Part shown: positions 7,941 through 15,694 of the stretch, piece after piece | Numbering within the stretch: the stretch's first letter is position 1 | Layout of the letters: the number at the start of each line of letters is the position of its first letter | Source of the DNA: a bacterium | GTDB lineage: Bacteria; Chlamydiota; Chlamydiia; Chlamydiales; SM23-39 | Reading direction: 5' to 3' | Assembly (NCBI GenBank): GCA_021780355.1 | Contig: JAJXYX010000011.1 | Location: 1 to 38,978, forward strand | Length of the DNA: 38,978 nt | Program-made: the position numbers and the translations under genes | Notes under the pieces: generated by a model | The model's input: the letters and a program-made list of their open reading frames with translations, nothing else | The model's database searches: none | Told to the model about the DNA's origin: nothing

Positions 7941-8381
7941 TTAAAATACCTCTTCCATTTCAGCGTTTGTATCCGTCTCTTCTTTTGGCTGAGCATCCGC
8001 GGGCGGGATAATCATATTTTTAAAAATCACATGGACAGTTGCCACATGAAGGCCTGACCAGCGGCTGATTTCTTCGACGAGTTTTGTCTGGATCTCTTCC
8101 GCTTTTTCCGGGATCGACAAACCATATTGGATGTTAATCTCCACTCGGATATCGACAGAGTGTTTTTTTTGGTCCTGCTCTACATGGATCCCTTTTACCC
8201 GATCTAGATCGCGTCCTAATAGGCTATCGAATAAGTTCCCCTCGAGCAAGCTGATCCCCTCAATTTTTGCTAAACATTGCAAAGCCATCGCTTGAAAAAC
8301 GCGGGTCTCAATATCGCGAATAAATACAGTCTCAGGAAGCTCGATCTCTCTTGCATCCATATTTTTTAATTTATCATACAT
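7941..8381 (-). CDS. Asp23/Gls24 (DUF322) family envelope-stress protein
   Basis: This 146-residue soluble protein shows the Asp23/Gls24 pattern: an ELPETVFIRDIE strand, AL.CLAKIEGI, a VKGIHVEQD segment, a long strand VDIRVEINIQYGLSIPE and the closing SGLHVATVHVIFKNM. Asp23 in Firmicutes is an abundant membrane-associated protein whose loss triggers cell-wall stress. Here it is the first gene of a probable operon with an AmaP-like anchor and a MORN protein. The ATG at 8381 has a GGTGA four bases upstream. The C-terminal 20 residues are acidic and low-complexity. In a chlamydia-like organism its target envelope structure is unknown. Confidence 0.85.
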   Translation of the reverse strand: MYDKLKNMDAREIELPETVFIRDIETRVFQAMALQCLAKIEGISLLEGNLFDSLLGRDLDRVKGIHVEQDQKKHSVDIRVEINIQYGLSIPEKAEEIQTKLVEEISRWSGLHVATVHVIFKNMIIPPADAQPKEETDTNAEMEEVF

Positions 8382-8443
8382 ACAATCACCTTAAACGGAC
8401 GTTCGTCTCCGAAAAAACCAAAATTTCAAATTTTTCTCTCTTG

Positions 8444-8452
8444 TGATATACT
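8444..8452 (+). promoter_or_regulatory. Extended -10 promoter for the GYF_2 gene
   Basis: TG-A-TATACT is an extended -10 element. The best -35 at 17 bp spacing is only TTTCAA (8424-8429). Transcription would begin near 8459, about 27 nt before the ATG at 8486. Confidence 0.5.
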
Positions 8453-8485
8453 CTATCATGATTCAACAAAACAAAAAAGCAACCT

Positions 8486-8911
8486 ATGCCTCAAATCAAC
8501 TTTTTCGCAACGTTAGCTCTGTCCGGCTGCATTGGAGCTCTGTCTGCTTACTTGGCTATCCGCCAAGGACGCAATCCCTATCTTTGGTTTTTTATCGGTA
8601 TTTTTTTCGGTCTTCTAGGGATTTTAGTTATGTTTTTTGCTCCAGGCAAACAAAAACCTCGGCAAACCGCCGTGCCAGCAGCCCCTCTGATTGAAGAGAT
8701 CCTTGTAGGGCCAACCGATAAATTTTGGTATTATTTAGACGAGACCCATGAACAAAAAGGACCCATGAGCTTCTCAGCCCTCAATAAAGCATGGAAACAA
8801 GGAACAATTACAACTCAAACATTTGTTTGGAATGAAGAATTTTCAGATTGGAAGCCTCTCAAAGAATGCATCCAAACAAGAAAAATCATACAGAGCGCAT
8901 TAAAAACTTAA
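8486..8911 (+). CDS. Small membrane protein with C-terminal GYF_2 (DUF4339) domain
   Basis: This is a 141-residue protein. Residues about 5-25 and 31-50 are hydrophobic membrane segments. Residues about 77-125 form a GYF_2 domain: WYYLDETHEQKGPMS, then an amphipathic helix, then the TFVWNEEFSDWKPL ending typical of the family. GYF-like domains bind proline-rich or linear peptide motifs, and here the domain would face the cytoplasm from a membrane anchor. The partner is unknown. It is transcribed divergently from the Asp23 operon and ends at a bidirectional terminator shared with rpsN. Confidence 0.85.
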   Translation: MPQINFFATLALSGCIGALSAYLAIRQGRNPYLWFFIGIFFGLLGILVMFFAPGKQKPRQTAVPAAPLIEEILVGPTDKFWYYLDETHEQKGPMSFSALNKAWKQGTITTQTFVWNEEFSDWKPLKECIQTRKIIQSALKT

Positions 8912-8914
8912 TTT

Positions 8915-8952
8915 AAAAAAAAGACTCTATCCAATGGATAGAGCCCTTTTAA
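8915..8952. terminator. Bidirectional terminator between the GYF_2 gene and rpsN
   Basis: CTCTATCC (8925-8932) and GGATAGAG (8936-8943) form an 8-bp stem with an AAT loop. It is flanked by an A-run on the left and a T-run on the right, so it can terminate both convergent genes. Confidence 0.85.
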
Positions 8953-8962
8953 AGATAAAAAT

Positions 8963-9268
8963 CTACCAGCTTGCTTTCACGACGCCGGGAATCAAACCTT
9001 GATTCGCCATTTCGCGGAAGCAGAGACGAGATAGCTTGAACTTACGCAAAAACCCACGAGAACGGCCTGTCAATTGGCAACGGTTTCTCAGACGGATCTG
9101 CGAGGAGTTCTTAGGCATTTTATTCAAAGCGTCAACAGCCGCTAGTCTTTCTTCAACACTTTTGTTCATGTCGTATATAACTTTTTTGAGCTGCTCGCGC
9201 TTTTCCCACTTATTTTTTACTAGTCGTTCGCGTTTCTTTTGCTTAGCGACAGAAGACTTTTTTGCCAT
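8963..9268 (-). CDS. rpsN: 30S ribosomal protein S14
   Basis: This is a 101-residue S14 of the long, zinc-free type. The N-terminus is lysine/arginine-rich, and the family signature [21 protein letters not shown] is followed by [19 protein letters not shown]14 sits in the head of the small ribosomal subunit near the A site. The gene follows rpmJ by 10 bp in the same transcript, an arrangement I recall from Chlamydia. The ATG is the only reasonable start. Confidence 0.98.
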   Translation of the reverse strand: MAKKSSVAKQKKRERLVKNKWEKREQLKKVIYDMNKSVEERLAAVDALNKMPKNSSQIRLRNRCQLTGRSRGFLRKFKLSRLCFREMANQGLIPGVVKASW

Positions 9269-9278
9269 TCCAAAATCC

Positions 9279-9416
9279 TTATTTCTTACGTGCAGGGCCC
9301 TTTTGGCGCTGCTTTCGATTCGGGTCTTTTTTATTGATCACATAGACTCGCCCTTGACGACGAACAATTTTATCGCCTTTAGAAGGGTCGGCCTTAATGG
9401 ATGCACCAACTTTCAT
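9279..9416 (-). CDS. rpmJ: 50S ribosomal protein L36
   Basis: A 45-codon frame on the minus strand encodes [20 protein letters not shown], continuing to a basic [14 protein letters not shown] end. This matches the longer chlamydial L36, which lacks the usual zinc ligands. It has a GAGG ribosome binding site and is first in the rpmJ-rpsN transcript. The gene is short and was found by reading the reverse strand directly. Confidence 0.96.
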   Translation of the reverse strand: MKVGASIKADPSKGDKIVRRQGRVYVINKKDPNRKQRQKGPARKK

Positions 9417-9443
9417 GATTTTCCTCTTACCTGAAAGCATATC

Positions 9444-9472
9444 GTTATATCTTTTCCCGTTTTTTTTTTCAA
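9444..9472 (-). promoter_or_regulatory. rpmJ-rpsN promoter
   Basis: On the minus strand, TTGAAA (9467-9472) is followed after exactly 17 bp by TATAAC (9444-9449), a good housekeeping-sigma promoter. Its -35 lies back to back with that of the rpmH promoter, 2 bp apart. Confidence 0.8.
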
Positions 9473-9474
9473 GG

Positions 9475-9503
9475 TTGAAAATTATCGAGAGGTTTTATAT
9501 ACT
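9475..9503 (+). promoter_or_regulatory. rpmH-rnpA promoter
   Basis: TTGAAA (9475-9480), a 17-bp spacer and TATACT (9498-9503) form a near-consensus promoter. Transcription would start near 9510, about 23 nt before the ATG at 9533 and 30 nt before that of rpmH. Confidence 0.85.
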
Positions 9504-9532
9504 GGGTGGTACTTAAATAAATTTTACATCGG

Positions 9533-10054
9533 ATGAGACATGAAACGCACATACCAGCCCAGCAAACTAAAACGGAAGAAGACGTTCGGATTCCGCGCTC
9601 GCATGAAGACAGCCGGGGGCCGCAAGGTCATCAAGCGCCGTCGCCAAGCAGGCCGCAAGAGTCTAGCAGCCTAAATCTTCCCCGCGGCTTAGGGTTTCCC
9701 AAAAGCGTCCGCCTAAGAAAAAGGCAGGAATTTTTAGCCCTTCAAAAAAGAGGCCAGCGCATCGTCGGCAAACAGATTTGCCTCGATTATCAGCTTGCCT
9801 CTTCCGAAATACCCCGGCTTGGAATCACCGCCTCCTCAAAATACGGAAACGCACCCGAAAGAAGCCGTTTTAAGCGGCTCGTCCGCGAGGTGTTTCGCAA
9901 ACATTTTGCCCTATTTCCCTCTCATATACAGCTGAATGTTCTTCCGAGGCAACGGGCCAAAGAGGCTACCGAAGAGCAGATCTGTTCAGAGCTTCTCTCG
10001 CTTGTCCGCTCAATCGCTAAAGAACCAAAAGAATCTCTTTATGCTCAATCCTAA
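9533..10054 (+). CDS. rnpA: Ribonuclease P protein component; start may enclose rpmH
   Basis: RnpA binds the RNase P RNA and helps it cleave the 5' leader of tRNA precursors. The conserved protein runs from about position 9695: [34 protein letters not shown] and LVREVFR. The family RNR motif reads RSR here (residues 110-112 of the long frame). The core is about 119 residues, the usual RnpA size. The only ATG, GTG or TTG available in frame before the core is the ATG at 9533, 7 nt before rpmH, which would add about 54 residues encoded across rpmH in another frame. Otherwise a rare start codon near 9670-9695 must be used. The 3' end overlaps the helicase start by 14 nt. Confidence 0.85.
   Translation: MRHETHIPAQQTKTEEDVRIPRSHEDSRGPQGHQAPSPSRPQESSSLNLPRGLGFPKSVRLRKRQEFLALQKRGQRIVGKQICLDYQLASSEIPRLGITASSKYGNAPERSRFKRLVREVFRKHFALFPSHIQLNVLPRQRAKEATEEQICSELLSLVRSIAKEPKESLYAQS
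9540..9674 (+). CDS. rpmH: 50S ribosomal protein L34
   Basis: This 44-residue, very basic protein begins [20 protein letters not shown] and ends GRKSLAA, as expected for L34 of the large ribosomal subunit. GGATGAG just upstream serves as ribosome binding site. The whole gene lies inside the open frame that continues into rnpA in another reading frame. Confidence 0.97.
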   Translation: MKRTYQPSKLKRKKTFGFRARMKTAGGRKVIKRRRQAGRKSLAA

Positions 10055-12023
10055 TCAAGATCAAGCTGTCCGGCAAGTTACAGGGCGGGTTCTTGTCTTA
10101 GCGGGAGCCGGAAGCGGAAAAACACGCGTCATTACCCATCGGATCGCCCATTTAGTGCAAAATTTAGGCGAAGACCCCCGCTCTATTTTGGGGCTCACCT
10201 TCACAAACAAAGCAGCAGCCGAGATGCGTCATCGGGTCGAGTCTTTAATTGGAGGCAAAGAGGCCAAATTAGTCACTCTTTGCACCTTCCATAGCTTTTG
10301 CATGCACGTACTGAGAAAAGAGATCGAAAAGCTCGGCTATACAAGAGATTTTAGCCTGTATGATGAAAGGGACCTGCAAAGGATCATTACGCAAATTGCA
10401 AGAGAGCTTTTAGGCCACGATGGCGAGCTCCCCTCTCTCGCTCCGACGCTTGCCGCTTTGGCCGAGGCGAGCCAGCATGCCGTATCGGAAAAAGAGGCTA
10501 AAGGGAGAACCTGGCACGATCAGTTTTCGCAAGATCTCTATGTTCGCCTGCAATCAACGCTAAGGGCTTATAACGCCGTAAGCTTTGACAGCCTGATTAC
10601 TCTCGCCATCCGTTTATTCGAAGAGCATCCAGACGTGTTGGACCGCTACCAAGAGCGTTTTCGTTATTTAATGATCGATGAATACCAAGACACCAACCCA
10701 GCCCAATTCCGCTTAGCTGAACTGCTTGCGGCAAAATACCAAAATCTTTGCGTAGTCGGCGATGATGATCAGTCGATTTATGGGTGGAGAGGAGCTGAAG
10801 TAAAACACATTTTGCATTTTCATGCAGACCACATCATCAAACTCGAACAAAACTACCGCTCTTCTCCCACAATTCTCAGCGCCGCTAATGCCGTCATCGG
10901 CCACAACCAGAATAGACACAATAAAAAGCTATGGACTGCCGAATCTTCTGCCCAGCCTATCGAGATTTTCCATGCGCAAACAGAAGCTGAAGAGGCGCAA
11001 GCGGTTGTCGATCGGATCGTCGTAAACAAGCAAGAAAAAAAACTCAAATGGAGCGATATGGCCATTTTATATCGCTCTAATGCGCTCTCGCGCCATCTTG
11101 AACTTGCCTTAATGCAGGCGCCTTGGCAAAAAGACGGCCGTTGGATCCGAGGCATTCCCTATGAGGTGTTCGGCGGACTTGAATTTACTGAGCGTAGCGA
11201 AATCAAAGACCTTTTAGCCTATCTTCGAACGATTGCGAACGTCAAAGACCAAGAGGCAATTTTACGGATCATCAACCTGCCGCGACGCGGAATTTCCGAC
11301 AGCTGCCTCGATGAGCTAACGCAAGAAAATCGCTCGCTTGGCATCGATCTTTGGGATCTTCTGATTGAAGTAGCCGAAGGGAGAAAAGAGCTGCCCAAAC
11401 ATCCCAAGGCCACAGCGGGCATCCGCTCATTTGTCGATATCGTGCAAACCGCACAAATCCGTTTTCAGCAAAGACCTCTCAAAGATACTCTCATCTGGCT
11501 TTTAGAGAAAATCGATTATAAAAAAGCGATCCAAGACGATGTGAAAAGCGAGAAGATGCGCGAGTTCAAATGGGAAAACGTCCAAGAGTGCGTCAATGCC
11601 CTCGCCCAATATGAAGAGGAGATGCTGGCAGCTAATACGCCGGAAGAGATCACGCTCCAGCATTTTATCGCCAACACAACGCTAGCGCGGCAAACCATGC
11701 AGCCTAAAACAAAAAAGCAAAATGAAGACAAAGTGCAGCTCATGACCTTGCATAGCGCAAAAGGACTCGAATTTCCCAATGTATTCATTGTTGGGCTCGA
11801 AGACCATATTCTCCCCCACGAAAAAAGCGCCGCCGAAACAGGAATCGAAGAGGAGCGCCGATTATTTTATGTCGGCATCACAAGAGCCAGAAAACACTTA
11901 ACTCTCAGCATGGCCCGGGCTCGAATGAGAATGGGAAAAGCCGAGCCGACCAATCCATCCCGCTTCCTCTTTGAAATCCCCAAAGAGCTCTTACAAGCGG
12001 TTCCCGCCAAAGTGTTCTCATGA
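10041..12023 (+). CDS. uvrD: UvrD/Rep/PcrA-type DNA helicase (superfamily 1A)
   Basis: This is a 660-residue 3'-5' helicase. The motifs in order are Q-motif [10 protein letters not shown] at the start, Walker A AGAGSGKT (21-28), DEYQDTNP (motif II), GDDDQSIYGWRGA (motif III), LEQNYRSS (motif IV), MTLHSAKGLEF (motif V) and EERRLFYVGITRAR (motif VI). Members unwind DNA during excision or mismatch repair or strip proteins at forks. I cannot tell which subfamily. The start at 10041 places the Q-motif at the N-terminus; an in-frame ATG at 9936 would add 35 residues that merely shadow rnpA. The stop overlaps the next ATG in an ATGA. Confidence 0.95.
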   Translation: MLNPNQDQAVRQVTGRVLVLAGAGSGKTRVITHRIAHLVQNLGEDPRSILGLTFTNKAAAEMRHRVESLIGGKEAKLVTLCTFHSFCMHVLRKEIEKLGYTRDFSLYDERDLQRIITQIARELLGHDGELPSLAPTLAALAEASQHAVSEKEAKGRTWHDQFSQDLYVRLQSTLRAYNAVSFDSLITLAIRLFEEHPDVLDRYQERFRYLMIDEYQDTNPAQFRLAELLAAKYQNLCVVGDDDQSIYGWRGAEVKHILHFHADHIIKLEQNYRSSPTILSAANAVIGHNQNRHNKKLWTAESSAQPIEIFHAQTEAEEAQAVVDRIVVNKQEKKLKWSDMAILYRSNALSRHLELALMQAPWQKDGRWIRGIPYEVFGGLEFTERSEIKDLLAYLRTIANVKDQEAILRIINLPRRGISDSCLDELTQENRSLGIDLWDLLIEVAEGRKELPKHPKATAGIRSFVDIVQTAQIRFQQRPLKDTLIWLLEKIDYKKAIQDDVKSEKMREFKWENVQECVNALAQYEEEMLAANTPEEITLQHFIANTTLARQTMQPKTKKQNEDKVQLMTLHSAKGLEFPNVFIVGLEDHILPHEKSAAETGIEEERRLFYVGITRARKHLTLSMARARMRMGKAEPTNPSRFLFEIPKELLQAVPAKVFS

Positions 12024-12487
12024 GTCCGATTTTTATTTTACGCCACAGAAGAGAAAACCTCAAAAAATGCAGCCTGACCGGTCTCGAGACAAGAAAGGGG
12101 CTGATCTTCAGCACCTATCCCGTAGATCCTTGGCCCGATCTCACCGACTGCTTGGCGCTTAAAGTAGGAGCTCCCGTGCTCACAAAAGCCGATGCCAACC
12201 GGCCGCTACTTTTGATCGATGGGACTTGGCGTTTGGCAGAGATCATGGAAAACCAACTCCCCTGCAAACTCGAAGCAAGAAGCCTTCCCGACGGTTGGAG
12301 AACAGCCTATCCTCGAAGACAAACAGACTGTCCTGATCCAGAAGCAGGACTCTCCTCCATTGAAGCGCTTTATGTCGCTTGTCTCATATTGGGAAAACCC
12401 ACAGAGGGTCTATTGGATCGGTATTATTGGAAAGATGCCTTTCTCGAGAAAAATAAAGTCCAATATAAAACCGTCTTTTCTCTGTAA
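12020..12487 (+). CDS. DTW/Tsr3-like aminocarboxypropyltransferase-superfamily protein
   Basis: This is a 155-residue protein. It starts with ILRHRRENLKKCSLTGL, resembling the N-terminus of Tsr3-type (DUF367) proteins. It contains LLLIDGTWRLAEIM (about residues 68-81), close to the DGTW signature of the DTW family, followed by TAYPRRQ, GLSSIEALYVA and a GLLDRYYWKDAFLEKN tail. Members transfer the 3-amino-3-carboxypropyl group of SAM onto rRNA or tRNA uridines. The target here is unknown. It is translationally coupled to the helicase by an ATGA overlap. The family assignment is good; the substrate is not known. Confidence 0.75.
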   Translation: MSPIFILRHRRENLKKCSLTGLETRKGLIFSTYPVDPWPDLTDCLALKVGAPVLTKADANRPLLLIDGTWRLAEIMENQLPCKLEARSLPDGWRTAYPRRQTDCPDPEAGLSSIEALYVACLILGKPTEGLLDRYYWKDAFLEKNKVQYKTVFSL

Positions 12488-12530
12488 AAAAAAACCATTT
12501 CCATTTATGTAGAAAATAACCCCTGGGCAG

Positions 12531-12554
12531 ATACTGATTCTGCTCTTTCAGTAT
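12531..12554 (+). promoter_or_regulatory. Inverted repeat before the glutamate dehydrogenase start
   Basis: ATACTGA (12531-12537) and TCAGTAT (12548-12554) are perfect inverted repeats with a 10-nt spacer. They end 10 nt before the ATG at 12565, where no clear ribosome binding site is visible. It could be an operator or a leader hairpin. Confidence 0.45.
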
Positions 12555-12564
12555 AGGCGCTTGC

Positions 12565-15500
12565 ATGGATCCTCACCACAAATCCTCTCCTTTATCTCCT
12601 AATGAACTGCATCAGGCTGCCGCCTCGGAAGCCAAAGAGTTTGAAAAGGCTTATCGATGGATTGAGGAACATTTTCCTCCCACTTTTTTAGAAGAGATCG
12701 AACCGAGCGAAAGGATTTTGATCGCCAGAAATCTTTTAAGCTTTAAGCTGCAAGATCATTTTTCTCAAATTCATTTAAAAGATCGGGCGATTATTTTATG
12801 CAATGACGCTCCTGATGCCGATTTGAATATTTTAAAAAAATATACGAACTATGCGATCCGATACTATCGGGCCTTTATCTCCAATGAACCGCTGGAAAAA
12901 AGCCAGGCCAAATTACGGATTTCTCTTCTTATTTTTCGAGAGCCGACAAAAGATGTAGAAGAAAAGCTAGATCCGGCCAAAAAAGCTGAAGTGCAAGAGC
13001 TTGTTAAATCCCGCAATCCCAATTTGAGCGAGGGAGAAATCGAATCGCTGCTCCATCACTTAACGCCTAGATTTTTAAGGTCCATGACGCAAGAGAGGCT
13101 CGCGGTGGCGCTCGACATGTTTTTCAGAGCGCAGACAAGAGATCTTTGCCAATACGAGATCAAACGCAATGAAGATTGGAAAAGCAAAAAAGCCCCCTCT
13201 TTGCAGCTAGTCATGGCTTGGCGCAATGTTCCAACGGCTCGATTTTTATCGAGGCTCGCCCAAACAGCCGCGTCCCATGGTCTTGCCATTCGAAAAATTG
13301 TTGCAGCTTATGTAGAGCCCTACAGCACAGAAAGCGTTTTGATTTTATCATTAGGCCTTCATGGACTGAAAGGAAACGCCGCTTGGGAAGAGACGGACAT
13401 CGACGATTTTTTAGAAGAGATCGTTTTATTAAAATATTTCGACACAAACGATGTGGTTACGGAAACGTTTGTGAAACCAGGCTTACTCAGGGGCAATGAA
13501 GCTCACCTTGTAAGAAACTTTGCCAGCTTTACTCATCAAGTGTTGGTGCATGGAGATCCCAATCTATATTCTTACGATCATGTGATGGAGGGGCTTTGCC
13601 GCCATCCTGAACTGACCGTTTTGCTCTGCCGCATGTTTGAGAAAAAATTCCATCCGCAAAATAGAGATTTGGCTGCTTTTGAAAACCTGCAAAAACAAAC
13701 GGTCGATGCCATAGAAAAACTAGATACCGGACAAGCCGTCAATGATTTACGCCGTAAAAACATATTAAAACAGGCTCTTATTTTTACGACGCACTGTCTC
13801 AAAACGAATGTATACCGGCACAATAAAAGCGCGTTCGCCTTTCGCTTAGACCCCACTTATCTCGAACAAGTTCCCTATGATCGAACCAATAAATTCCCTG
13901 AAATCCCCTACGGCGTCTTTTTTATCCGAGGCATGCATTATATCGGCTTTAGCATCCGCTTTAAAGATTTGGCTCGCGGCGGCGTGAGAACGGTGACGCC
14001 AGAGAGGCTGGAACAATATTTGACGGAAAGAAATAACATTTTTAGCGAAGCCTATAATTTGGCTTTGACGCAGCAGAAAAAAAACAAAGACATTCCAGAA
14101 GGAGGCTCAAAGACCGCTATTTTGTTAGAACCCTATGAAGTCTTTGCCGAAGAAGAGCAAATGTATGCTCGAGAGATGGAGCTCGAAAAGACCGATCCTC
14201 ATGTGCTGGAAGAGAAATTAAAAATCTATCGGCGCCGCCACAAGTTGGAATACCTTTACGCCTCGCAGCGCTCCTATATTGAAAATCTCATGGCGCTCAT
14301 CAACTGCGATGAAGATGGAAAACTGAGAACAAAAGACATCTTAGATGAGTGGAAAAGACCCGAATATATTTATCTCGGCCCCGATGAAAATATGTTCAAT
14401 GATATGCTGATGTGGATTGTAAATTACTCAGTAGAATGCAAATACAAGCCGGGCCGGGCCTTTATGTCGAGCAGCCCCAAATCAGGCCTTAATCATAAAG
14501 AAATCGGGGTTACTTCCTTTGGCGTTAATGTCTTTTTACATCAAGCTCTTCTTCACATCGGCATCAATCCAGAAAAAGATCCTTTTACGATCAAAATTTC
14601 AGGGGGCCCTGACGGCGACGTCGCTGGCAATGAATTGCATATTTTAGCCACGCGCTATCCTCATACAGCCAAATTATTGGCCCTAACCGATGTGTCCGGA
14701 ACGATTAACGATCCCAAAGGGCTCGATTGGCATGAGATCGATCGCCTATTTAAAGAGGGCCTCCCCATTAACCGCTATCCTCCGGAAAAATTATCCGAAG
14801 GAGGGTTTCTTTTAGATGTTAAGACAAAACGGGAACAAAGTTCCTACGCTCAACAAACTCTATGCTATCGAAAAAAAGGGGGAAAGGTTGTTGAAGATTG
14901 GCTTTCCGGCAATGAGATGAATTATCTCTATCGCAATAATGTCCATCAAACGAAAACAGATGCCTTTGTTCCTGGTGGTGGAAGACCTAGAACGCTCAAT
15001 GAAAGCAACTATCAAAGTTATCTAGACGAAACCGGAAAACCCACTTCAAAAATCATTGTGGAAGGGGCCAATCTCTATCTGACGCCGGAAGCTAGACGCG
15101 CTTTAGAGCTTTTGGGGACTATTGTATTAAAGGATAGCTCTTGCAATAAAGGCGGGGTGATTTGCTCTTCTTTAGAAGTGTTGTCGAGCCTTTGTATGAG
15201 CGAAGAGGCGTTTTTATCTCACAAGCAAGAGTATATTCAAGAAGTGCTCGGCATTATCGGAAAAGCTGCGCTCAATGAAGCGAAACTCATTCTTCAGACG
15301 CATCAGCAAACGGGAGAGTGGTTTACCGATATCTCTGAAAAAGTTTCTGAAAAAATCAATCTCTTTAAATACCAGCTCTTAGATTATTTAGAACCCCAAA
15401 AACTTTCCTCCGATCCCCAAGATCCTTTGATCCGCTGTTTGATCCACTATTGCCCTCCCCTTCTCAGGAAAAAATATCTTCAAGGCATTTTGAACATGCC

Positions 15501-15636
15501 GGATATTCATAAAAAAGCCATCATTGCCTGTTACATCGGCTCGCGGCTTGTCTATAAGAAGGGTTTAGACTGGAATCCGAACATCTCGGACATTTTGCCC
15601 CTGATCGCTCAAGACCCCGACCTCTTTGAAGACTAA
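12565..15636 (+). CDS. NAD-specific glutamate dehydrogenase, large (about 115 kDa) type
   Basis: This 1023-residue enzyme oxidatively deaminates glutamate to 2-oxoglutarate and ammonia with NAD, feeding host-derived glutamate into the TCA cycle. The catalytic region has RFKDLARGGVRTV near 465, the lysine-containing IPEGGSKTAI near 510 and FGVNVF near 650. The Rossmann part carries GGPDGDVAGNE near 682 and ALTDVSGTI, then EGANLYLTPEARRAL and SCNKGGVICSS. The length places it with the fungal GDH2-like class rather than the 50-kDa or 180-kDa classes. The N-terminal roughly 400 residues form the regulatory region of this class. It is monocistronic by appearance. The next gene has its own promoter directly after the stop. 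Confidence 0.93.
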   Translation: MDPHHKSSPLSPNELHQAAASEAKEFEKAYRWIEEHFPPTFLEEIEPSERILIARNLLSFKLQDHFSQIHLKDRAIILCNDAPDADLNILKKYTNYAIRYYRAFISNEPLEKSQAKLRISLLIFREPTKDVEEKLDPAKKAEVQELVKSRNPNLSEGEIESLLHHLTPRFLRSMTQERLAVALDMFFRAQTRDLCQYEIKRNEDWKSKKAPSLQLVMAWRNVPTARFLSRLAQTAASHGLAIRKIVAAYVEPYSTESVLILSLGLHGLKGNAAWEETDIDDFLEEIVLLKYFDTNDVVTETFVKPGLLRGNEAHLVRNFASFTHQVLVHGDPNLYSYDHVMEGLCRHPELTVLLCRMFEKKFHPQNRDLAAFENLQKQTVDAIEKLDTGQAVNDLRRKNILKQALIFTTHCLKTNVYRHNKSAFAFRLDPTYLEQVPYDRTNKFPEIPYGVFFIRGMHYIGFSIRFKDLARGGVRTVTPERLEQYLTERNNIFSEAYNLALTQQKKNKDIPEGGSKTAILLEPYEVFAEEEQMYAREMELEKTDPHVLEEKLKIYRRRHKLEYLYASQRSYIENLMALINCDEDGKLRTKDILDEWKRPEYIYLGPDENMFNDMLMWIVNYSVECKYKPGRAFMSSSPKSGLNHKEIGVTSFGVNVFLHQALLHIGINPEKDPFTIKISGGPDGDVAGNELHILATRYPHTAKLLALTDVSGTINDPKGLDWHEIDRLFKEGLPINRYPPEKLSEGGFLLDVKTKREQSSYAQQTLCYRKKGGKVVEDWLSGNEMNYLYRNNVHQTKTDAFVPGGGRPRTLNESNYQSYLDETGKPTSKIIVEGANLYLTPEARRALELLGTIVLKDSSCNKGGVICSSLEVLSSLCMSEEAFLSHKQEYIQEVLGIIGKAALNEAKLILQTHQQTGEWFTDISEKVSEKINLFKYQLLDYLEPQKLSSDPQDPLIRCLIHYCPPLLRKKYLQGILNMPDIHKKAIIACYIGSRLVYKKGLDWNPNISDILPLIAQDPDLFED

Positions 15637-15644
15637 AAAAGGAA

Positions 15645-15672
15645 TTGACTAACCCAAAAAATGGCATACAAT
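15645..15672 (+). promoter_or_regulatory. Strong promoter for the DUF4143 ATPase
   Basis: TTGACT (15645-15650), a 16-bp spacer and TACAAT (15667-15672) give a near-consensus promoter that begins 9 bp after the glutamate dehydrogenase stop. The -10 box covers an in-frame ATG at 15671, which therefore cannot be the translation start of the transcript from this promoter. Confidence 0.8.
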
Positions 15673-15694
15673 GGAACCAGAGGGAGCAAAAATC

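Noticed and set aside
9936-10040. In-frame upstream ATG adding 35 residues to the UvrD-type helicase
   Set aside because: The extension lies wholly inside rnpA in another frame, and the helicase family begins with the Q-motif found right after the ATG at 10041.
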